Part shown: piece by piece, positions 1 to 6,600 of the stretch | How the letters are laid out: each line of letters starts with the position of its first letter | How positions within the stretch are numbered: the first letter of the stretch is position 1 | DNA from: Labilibaculum sp. | Lineage (GTDB): Bacteria; Bacteroidota; Bacteroidia; Bacteroidales; Marinifilaceae | Direction of reading: 5' to 3' | Length of the DNA: 8,878 nt | NCBI GenBank assembly: GCA_016743925.1 | Contig: JADGFH010000211.1 | Span: 1 to 8,878 of the forward strand | Made by a program: the position numbers and the translations under genes | The notes under the pieces: model-generated | The model's input: the letters and a program-made list of their open reading frames with translations, nothing else | The model's database searches: none | What the model was told of the DNA's origin: nothing

Positions 1-39
1 AATCAAAATTGTATGATCAGAAAATAATAATTAAAAACC

Positions 40-99
40 GAATGAAGAGAAAGTGTCTTAAACCACAACCATATGTATTCACTTTTAAAATCTTCATTC
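40..99 (+). promoter_or_regulatory. Imperfect inverted repeat in the curlin gene leader
   Basis: GAATGAAGA at 40-48 is the exact reverse complement of TCTTCATTC at 91-99. Inside it AAAGTG (50-55) pairs with CACTTT (80-85), leaving a 1-versus-5-base internal loop and a 24-base apical loop. It ends about 30 bases before the start codon. It could be a folded 5' leader or a spaced operator. I found no convincing TTG/TAnnTTTG promoter in bases 1-130, so the promoter may lie further upstream or be poorly conserved. Confidence 0.4.
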
Positions 100-130
100 A
101 AATATTCATTTAAACCTAAAAAATTCAACG

Positions 131-1828
131 ATGAAAAAACTAATGTTAATTCTGATGGCAGTATTATTTACTGCAGGAGTCTCAATGGCTCAGGATAACC
201 AATCCATGGTTGATCAAACTGGTGACGATAATACGGCAACAGTTTTACAAACAGGATTTTGGAACATGAGTGAACTAGAGCAGTGGGGAGATAACAATAT
301 TGCTGATGTTACTCAAACAGGTGATTATAATATGTCTTATTTAGCACAATGGGGGAATTTTAATACTGCCATGGTTAATCAAGCTGGATCTAATTATTCT
401 ACTATTTTTCAGTGGGGTAATCATAATAGTGCGGATGTAACTCAAACTATGGCAAACTATTCTAGTATTACTCAATTGTGGACTGACTATAATCACGCAA
501 CTGTTGAGCAGTTTGGTTTCAATACATCTGAGATTTTTCAATTTTGGGGTGTTGATAATATTGCTGACGTATATCAGTCGGGGATTAACTATTCACAAAT
601 TAATCAAACATTTAGTACTTGGGTTGAAGCTTATGTTGCACAGTATGGATTCTTTAATAAGTCGTATGTAGACCAATCAAGTGTTTGGGATATTGCAAAT
701 GTAATTCAAGATGGTTGGTTTAATAAATCATACGTTAGTCAGATTAATAATTTTTGGTCAAATGCATTAATTGAGCAAGATGGTGATTTTAATTGGGCAA
801 ATGTTGATCAAGCTAATGGATATCGTGATTTTGCTGGTATTATTCAAGATGGATTTGCAAATAAAGCAAGTATACGCCAATATGGTAATGATAGTAATTG
901 GGCAGGTGTTATTCAAACAGGGGCGCGTAATTTAGCCGAGGTATATCAGGTTAATGGAATCGCAAATTCTGTTTTCATAACACAAGAAGATGTTGCTAAT
1001 TGGGCTTTTACAAACCAAATTGGTGGTTTCTTAAATGATATTAGAATAGAGCAGTACGAAAATTACAATACTGCAACAGTAAACCAAAAAGGCGGACAAT
1101 TTAATAGAGCTTATGTTGGTCAACTAGGCGATTGGAACTGGGCTAAAATTTGTCAGAAGAATGGTACAAATAACGACGCAGGAATTGTACAAATTGGATA
1201 TGGTAACTCTGCACATGCAAAACAAAAGGGTGGCGAATCAAATATCGCTCAGTTAATACAATTTGGTGAGGTAAATAATGCAAATTCATTACAAAAAGGG
1301 GGGGCTAATAATGAGATATTTGCCATGCAAGATGGTATCGGAAATGATGTGTTGATGGAGCAATTCAAAGGAAAAGGTAATCTAGCAACAGTTCTTCAAA
1401 CAGGCAATGGGAATTATGCTTATACAAAGCAGGTTGAAGGAAAAGGCAATGAGATTTTTGTTAATCAGGAAGGTAACATGAATTATGCTGAAACATACCA
1501 AGTAGGTGGTGAAGCCAACCTTGCTACAGTAAATCAAGTTGGATACATGAACTATTCAGGTATTTTACAACAAGATGTAACAAATTCTATCGCTGATGTA
1601 GATCAAGATGGTGAGTATAACTATTCTGAAATATACCAGTTAAATGGAGATAATAATAACGCTATTATAACTCAAGTAGGTGATTATAATTATTCTGGAG
1701 TATTACAAGATGGTTCTAATAACACAGCTGAGGTATATCAAGACGGATTAGGACATGCAAGTGTTGTAATGCAAGATGGTAATGGGAATAGTGCTACTGT
1801 TGATCAGTACAATGTAGTTACTCCATAA
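131..1828 (+). CDS. Giant curlin-repeat protein, secreted amyloid (CsgA/CsgB-like) subunit
   Basis: This is a 565-residue protein with a Sec signal peptide (residues 1-20: Lys-Lys, hydrophobic core, VSMA before the probable cleavage site) followed by an unbroken array of 48 units of 10-12 residues. Each unit ends in Gln and most fit x-G-x-x-N-x-A/S-x-V/I-x-Q, the curlin half-repeat in which each unit forms one strand-loop of an amyloid beta-solenoid. E. coli CsgA has about 151 residues and five 22-residue repeats, so this array is roughly four to five times longer. By family knowledge, curlins cross the outer membrane through CsgG and polymerise on the cell surface as matrix or adhesion fibres; that role is inferred here. 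The mature protein enters the repeats almost at once (DNQSMVDQ) and lacks the Gly-rich 22-residue segment that targets E. coli CsgA to CsgG. It ends six residues after the last unit (YNVVTP). The array has no frameshift. The ATG is the first Met before the signal peptide; the sequence before it is A-rich without a clear Shine-Dalgarno. No other csg gene is visible. Class is sure; CsgA-like versus CsgB-like role is not decidable. Confidence 0.92.
   Translation: MKKLMLILMAVLFTAGVSMAQDNQSMVDQTGDDNTATVLQTGFWNMSELEQWGDNNIADVTQTGDYNMSYLAQWGNFNTAMVNQAGSNYSTIFQWGNHNSADVTQTMANYSSITQLWTDYNHATVEQFGFNTSEIFQFWGVDNIADVYQSGINYSQINQTFSTWVEAYVAQYGFFNKSYVDQSSVWDIANVIQDGWFNKSYVSQINNFWSNALIEQDGDFNWANVDQANGYRDFAGIIQDGFANKASIRQYGNDSNWAGVIQTGARNLAEVYQVNGIANSVFITQEDVANWAFTNQIGGFLNDIRIEQYENYNTATVNQKGGQFNRAYVGQLGDWNWAKICQKNGTNNDAGIVQIGYGNSAHAKQKGGESNIAQLIQFGEVNNANSLQKGGANNEIFAMQDGIGNDVLMEQFKGKGNLATVLQTGNGNYAYTKQVEGKGNEIFVNQEGNMNYAETYQVGGEANLATVNQVGYMNYSGILQQDVTNSIADVDQDGEYNYSEIYQLNGDNNNAIITQVGDYNYSGVLQDGSNNTAEVYQDGLGHASVVMQDGNGNSATVDQYNVVTP
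194..1807 (+). repeat. Array of 48 degenerate curlin half-repeats (coding)
   Basis: The repeat is clear at protein level and degenerate at DNA level: each unit is 30-36 bases and I see no long identical copies, so the array is old rather than freshly amplified. Unit lengths change along it. Units 2-6 are all 11 residues (to about base 382). Units 7-13 alternate 10 with 11 or 12 (383-607). Units 14-45 mostly alternate 11 and 12, giving a 23-residue period (608-1708; units 15-17 are three 11s in a row). Units 46-48 return to 11. In the later part the odd units often read NYS/NYA (for example GDYNYSGVLQ) and the even units N-x-A (for example GEANLATVNQ), so two classes of rung alternate. Confidence 0.9.
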
Positions 1829-1837
1829 TTAAAATAT

Positions 1838-1869
1838 TTAGCTGTCTTTAGCATTCTAAGGACAGCTAA
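1838..1869 (+). terminator. Stem-loop just after the curlin gene
   Basis: TTAGCTGTC (1838-1846) pairs with GACAGCTAA (1861-1869). The stem continues inward through one G-T pair and four further pairs to a CATT tetraloop, about 14 pairs in all, starting 9 bases after the stop codon. No T-run follows on the plus strand, so it may protect the mRNA 3' end or act as a weak terminator rather than a classical intrinsic one. Confidence 0.5.
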
Positions 1870-1881
1870 TTACAAATTGAG

Positions 1882-1908
1882 GTTGATTTTATTAAAGGTT
1901 TAATCAAC
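1882..1908 (+). other. Short stem-loop, GTTGATT/AATCAAC
   Basis: GTTGATT (1882-1888) and AATCAAC (1902-1908) are perfect inverted repeats around a 13-base loop, with a few more possible pairs outside if G-T pairs are allowed. It lies in the non-coding stretch after the curlin gene, between two stronger hairpins. No function is assigned. Confidence 0.3.
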
Positions 1909-1937
1909 TTTAATACAAATGAAATCTATAAGGTAAA

Positions 1938-1963
1938 CGTAATTTGTGTGGTTGTAAATTACG
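1938..1963 (+). other. Short stem-loop, CGTAATTT/AAATTACG
   Basis: An 8-pair perfect stem (1938-1945 with 1956-1963) encloses the 10-base GT-rich loop GTGTGGTTGT. It is the third hairpin in the row downstream of the curlin gene. No ORF of useful length overlaps it: the ATG at 1919 stops after five codons. Confidence 0.35.
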
Positions 1964-1992
1964 AAAGTGAATTAGATTTTGTTGAGAGCAAG

Positions 1993-2023
1993 ATAAGGAA
2001 TGTTCATAATGAACATTCCTTAT
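1993..2023 (+). terminator. Intrinsic terminator, plus strand
   Basis: A 13-pair perfect stem, ATAAGGAATGTTC (1993-2005) with GAACATTCCTTAT (2011-2023), has a 5-base loop ATAAT whose end bases can also pair. It is followed directly by the T-rich TTTGTTTATATA on the plus strand. This is the best terminator in the window for transcripts from the curlin gene, 165 bases beyond its stop codon. On the minus strand no T-run follows. Confidence 0.7.
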
Positions 2024-2036
2024 TTGTTTATATACA

Positions 2037-2080
2037 AAGAACCGATAGTTATCTTTGTCGAGATTAAACTATCGGTTCTT
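2037..2080 (-). terminator. Probable terminator of the gltBD operon
   Basis: AAGAACCGATAGTT (2037-2050) and AACTATCGGTTCTT (2067-2080) are a perfect 14-base inverted repeat. Inside it, ATCT (2051-2054) and AGAT (2061-2064) extend the stem past a 2-base bulge to a 6-base loop. Read on the minus strand it starts 45 bases after the gltD stop and is followed by TTCTTTGTATAT, moderately T-rich. With the plus-strand terminator at 1993-2023 it forms back-to-back terminators between convergent genes. Confidence 0.65.
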
Positions 2081-2125
2081 ACCACTTAACTGCCTATGTT
2101 TAGTGTTTCCTTATTGCTTTTAATT

Positions 2126-3547
2126 TTATGCTCCTAAATATTGATGAATAGCCAGAGCCGTTTTGCGCCCGTGATCTAATGCACGAACAACCAAACTAGC
2201 ACCTGAGGTAGCATCGCCAGAGCAAAAGATTTTTGAATTAGAAGTTTGACCTTTTGTATCGGTTTTTATATTACCTCTAGCATCCAAATTTAGGTCCAAT
2301 TCTTTCACTAAACCTTCATGTATTGGATGAACAAAGCCCATGGCTAATAATATTAAATCAGCATCAATCGTTTCTTCTGATCCAGGAACTTCATTCATTT
2401 GGAACTTACCTTTCTCATCTTTTGTCCATTCAATTTGACAAATGGTAAGTTTGTTAACAACACCACCTTCACCATTTATTTGTTTAGAGCTTAATGACCA
2501 TCTTCTTTCACATCCTTCCAAATGTGAACTAGAAGTTCGTAAAGTATCTGGCCAGTAAGGCCAAGGATTTGTTTCTTTTCTTTCTTCTGGCGGCTTTGGC
2601 ATTAATTCAATTTGCAAAACTGATTTTGCCTTTTGTCTAATTGATGTACCAACACAATCGGATCCAGTGTCACCACCACCAATAACAACAACATTTTTGC
2701 CTTTTGCTGAGATTCTTTCTTGTTTTGTAAATTCGTCTCCTCGAATGACTTTATTTTGTTGTTTAAGAAAATCCATTGCAAAATGAACACCTTCCAATTC
2801 GCGACCTTTAATATTTAAATCGCGAGGTTTCATAGCTCCAATTGCCAAACAAATAGCATCATATTCTGCTTCAAGCTCCTTAAAAGAAACATTTCCACCA
2901 ACATCTTGCTTTGTTTTGAATTCAATCCCTTCTTCAATAAATATTTCTAAACGCCGATCTATTACTCCTTTATCTAATTTAAAATCAGGAATACCATAGC
3001 GTAATAAACCACCAATAGCATCGTCTTTTTCAAAAACGGTCACCTTGTGACCAGCTTTATTCAAAAGATCAGCAACGGATAAACCTGCAGGTCCAGAACC
3101 AATTACAGCTATTTTTTTATCAGTTCGCTTTTTGGGTGGTTTCGCCTTTATATAGCCATAATCAAAAGCTTTCTCGATAACAGATGCTTCGTTTTCGCGT
3201 ATTGTTACTGGTGAATTGTGTAATGAAAGTACACATGATTTTTCGCACGGAGCTGGACAAACACGACCAGTAAATTCAGGAAAACTATTAGTCGAATGTA
3301 AAATTTGACTAGCTTCTTCCCAGTTTTCACGATAAATAGCATCTTGCCATTCCGGAATTTTACTTGCAGTAGGGCAGGCCCAATGACAGAAAGGAATACC
3401 ACAGTCCATACAGCGTGCGGCCTGATCGATTCTATCTTCTAAATTTAAAGTTTGTTCTACTTCTCCAAAATCACCAACTCTATCTCTTACCGGACGATAT
3501 CCGGCTTCTTTTCTTTTTATTTCTAAAAAACCTTTCGGATTTCCCAT
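2126..3547 (-). CDS. gltD: Glutamate synthase [NADPH] small subunit (beta)
   Basis: This 473-residue protein matches the length of bacterial GltD (about 470). It takes electrons from NAD(P)H through FAD and passes them over iron-sulfur clusters to the FMN of GltB for reductive glutamate synthesis in the cytoplasm. The N-terminal ferredoxin-like domain has the expected cysteines: C46, C49, C54, C58 (RCMDCGIPFCHWAC) and C97, C101, C105 (VCPAPCEKSC). The FAD-binding Rossmann motif is at residues 148-155 (VIGSGPAG) and the NAD(P)H-binding motif at 288-295 (VIGGGDTG). The C-terminal FAD-contact region is CSGDATSGASLVVRA near residue 442. Nothing is missing. It is transcribed after gltB across an 88-base gap, the usual gltB-gltD order. 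The ATG at 3547 fits the family start; upstream is A/T-rich with only a weak GAAAG. NADPH rather than NADH use is assumed from the family. GltD-like oxidoreductases exist in other pathways, but gltB next door settles the call. Confidence 0.97.
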   Translation of the reverse strand: MGNPKGFLEIKRKEAGYRPVRDRVGDFGEVEQTLNLEDRIDQAARCMDCGIPFCHWACPTASKIPEWQDAIYRENWEEASQILHSTNSFPEFTGRVCPAPCEKSCVLSLHNSPVTIRENEASVIEKAFDYGYIKAKPPKKRTDKKIAVIGSGPAGLSVADLLNKAGHKVTVFEKDDAIGGLLRYGIPDFKLDKGVIDRRLEIFIEEGIEFKTKQDVGGNVSFKELEAEYDAICLAIGAMKPRDLNIKGRELEGVHFAMDFLKQQNKVIRGDEFTKQERISAKGKNVVVIGGGDTGSDCVGTSIRQKAKSVLQIELMPKPPEERKETNPWPYWPDTLRTSSSHLEGCERRWSLSSKQINGEGGVVNKLTICQIEWTKDEKGKFQMNEVPGSEETIDADLILLAMGFVHPIHEGLVKELDLNLDARGNIKTDTKGQTSNSKIFCSGDATSGASLVVRALDHGRKTALAIHQYLGA

Positions 3548-3568
3548 AATCTTTCAATTTACAGTTAT

Positions 3569-3626
3569 CAGTCAACAGTTATCAGTTTGCAATAAATTTG
3601 TACTGCAAACTGATAATTGATCACTG
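3569..3626. repeat. Palindromic repeat between gltB and gltD
   Basis: Two 23-base arms (3569-3591 and 3604-3626) match at 20 of 23 positions when inverted. They include a perfect 13-base core, TTATCAGTTTGCA (3579-3591) against TGCAAACTGATAA (3604-3616), around a 12-base loop. ACAGTTATCAGT also occurs twice directly, at 3561-3572 and 3575-3586 (14-base period). In the gltB-gltD transcript it would fold as one hairpin 10 bases after the gltB stop. It resembles a short dispersed palindromic element more than a terminator, because no T-run follows on the minus strand. Confidence 0.6.
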
Positions 3627-3635
3627 TTTATTGAT

Positions 3636-6600
3636 TTATTCGTGTACTTCTGTTTGAGATTGCGCTTGCTTAAGCTTTTTACGAATCTTCTTCAGTTTTT
3701 TCTCCTCAAGAACTTTTTTGTACTCATATGGGATTACTTTTACAAAATGTGGAAGGTATTCTTCCCAATGAGTTAATATTTTCGAGGCAACACTACTTTG
3801 AGTTAATAGTAAATGTTCGTGAATCATTCCTTGAAGCTCGTGAACATCCTGTAAATGTTCTACAGGTTCAAGAGAAACTAAACTCTTGTTACAGAAATAA
3901 TCCAATCGGTCTTCCATGTTAAGAACATATGCTATACCTCCGCTCATACCAGCAGCAAAGTTTCTTCCAGTTGCACCTAAAATCACAACTCGGCCTCCTG
4001 TCATGTACTCGCAACCGTGGTCGCCAACACCTTCAACTACTGCAACTGAACCTGAGTTACGAACACAAAAACGTTCTCCGGCCATACCTCTAATAAAAGC
4101 AGATCCACTAGTTGCACCATAAAGGGCCGTATTTCCAATAACGATTTGTTCTTCAGGCTTAAACTTGCTCTTCGTAGATGGATAAACAACTATTTTCCCT
4201 CCAGATAAACCTTTTCCAAAATAATCATTAGAGTCACCTTCTAAGCGGAAGGTAATTCCCTTTTCAAGGAATGCACCAAAACTTTGACCAGCCGAACCTC
4301 TAAAGCGACAGTGAATTGTATCGTCTTCAAGAACTCGTTTAGGTTTAAGAAGTGCTACCTTACCAGACAACATTGCACCTGTAGTTCTATCAATGTTTGT
4401 TATCTTTTTATCAATCCAAACTTTTTCTCCATCATGAAGAGCCTTTTCAGACAGTTTAATTAATTCATGGTCCAAAACTGTTCCAATTGATTTAATTGTA
4501 GAATTTGCACCGGAAATTGTATGCCCCTCTGTTTTTGGAAGATGAATCAAACTGTCAATATTAACTGTCTTAGCTTTCCAATTAGTAATGTTTGGTTTCT
4601 TTTCTATTAAATCAGAACGTCCAACCAAATCATCAAACTTACGGATTCCCAGTTCCGCCATTAATTCACGACATTCTTCTCCTAGGAAAGTGAAATAGTT
4701 GACCAACCATTCTGAACGTCCAAGGAATTTTTCTCTTAACTCTTTATTTTGAGTTGCGATACCAACAGGACAAGTGTTTAAGTGACACTTTCGCATCATT
4801 ACACAACCTAATACAACCAAGGCACTAGTAGCAAAACCAAACTCTTCAGCACCTAATAAAGCCATAGAAACAATGTCCTTACCTGTTTTTAACTGTCCAT
4901 CGGTTTGTAATTTAACTCTACCACGTAGATCATTCATTACAAGCGTTTGTTGAGCCTCGGCTAAGCCAAGCTCAACAGGTAGTCCGGTATGTTTAATAGA
5001 ACCTAGAGGACTGGCTCCAGTTCCGCCTTCGCTACCAGCAATTACAATAAGGTCAGCATTTGCCTTAGCTACACCAGCAGCTACGGTACCTACACCATTT
5101 TCAGATACTAGTTTTACACTAACACAAGCCGTTGGATTTACATTTTTTAAATCGTAAATCAATTGAGCTAAATCTTCAATCGAATAGATGTCATGATGTG
5201 GAGGAGGAGATATCAAAGTAATACCCGGAGTTGAATTTCTCAACTTAGCAATAATCTTATCAACCTTAAATCCTGGTAACTGACCACCTTCTCCTGGTTT
5301 AGCTCCTTGCGCTACTTTTATCTGTAACTCATCAGCATTAACCAAATACTCTGTGTTCACACCAAATCTACCCGAAGCAATTTGCTTAATTGAACTTCTT
5401 GCACTTGAATGAAAACGTTTAGCACTTTCACCACCTTCTCCTGTATTACTTCGTCCGCCAATTTTGTTCATGGCAATAGCTAAAGCTTCATGAGCTTCTT
5501 TGGAAATAGAACCATAAGACATGGCACCAGTACAAAATCGCTTAATGATATTTTCAACAGGCTCGACTTCACTAATGTCAATTGGGTTCTTTTTATAATC
5601 GAAGAATCCTCTCAAGAACGTAGGTGTTTCTGTTTCTTTATTTACAATAGCACTATACTCTTTAAATTTGGCATAGTTATTTGTTCTGGTTGACCATTGC
5701 AACAAACCAATTGATTCAGGATTCCAACTATGTCGTTCTCCATTTTTCCGGTAATGAATGGTTCCATTATTATTTAAAAGATCCTGATTGTCAAACGGAT
5801 TTTCTTCTGAATAAGCTTTTGTATGGTGACATAGAACTTCCTCCGATATTTCTTTTAAGCCAATTCCTTCTATTCTCGAAACTGTACCCGTAAAATATTT
5901 ATCAATCACCTCTTTGCTAACGCCTAGACCTTCGTATATTTGCGCTCCAAGATAACTTCCAATGGTAGAAATTCCCATTTTTGACATTACCTTAAGTAAC
6001 CCTTTATCAACAGCTTTAATGTAGTTTTTACGAGCCGTTTTATACTCTAAGCTAATTCGTCCATCTTTCACTAACTTATCAATTACAGCATAACTCATAT
6101 ACGGATTGATAACACTAGCACCATATGCAATTAATAAGGCAAAATGATTTACTTCTCGGGCTTCACCTGTTTCTACAACAAGTCCGATTTGCATTCTTTT
6201 CCTTTTCTTAATTAGATGATGATGAACAGCAGCAGTAGCTAACAATACAGGAATTGGAGCCATTGATTTGGATACATTCCTATCAGTTAAAATGATGTAA
6301 TTTTTTTGCTCATCAACAGCTTTCTCCGCTAATTCGCAGATATTATCCAAAGATTCTTCAAGACCTTGACCATTTTTAGACGCCTCAAATAGTATATCAA
6401 TGGATTTGTGTCTAAATTCTTCGTGCTTTAATTTTTTGATCTTACCAAGATCTGTATTTGTAATCAATGGACTTTTAAAACGAATCAACTTACAATGTTG
6501 AGGTGTTTCATCTAATAAGTTCTTTTGAACTGCACCAATGTAATTGGTCAAATCCATCACTAAATTTTCCCTTATCGAATCAATTGGAGGATTCGTTACC

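Noticed and set aside
341..541. 66-codon ORF antisense to the curlin gene
   Set aside because: It is a shadow of the repeat-biased curlin codons; the product has no recognisable domain and no promoter or start context supports it.
194..1807. Regular spacing of similar short motifs, considered as a CRISPR-like array or non-coding tandem repeat
   Set aside because: The copies are degenerate at DNA level, and the periodicity is explained by curlin repeats in one open frame with a signal peptide.
1911..1937. Small ORF starting at the ATG at 1919 after the curlin gene
   Set aside because: It stops after five codons, so it does not encode a credible product.
3728..4122. Two plus-strand ORFs of 64 and 68 codons opposite the 3' end of gltB
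   Set aside because: They lie wholly inside a complete, conserved gltB frame and have low-complexity products, so they are antisense shadows.
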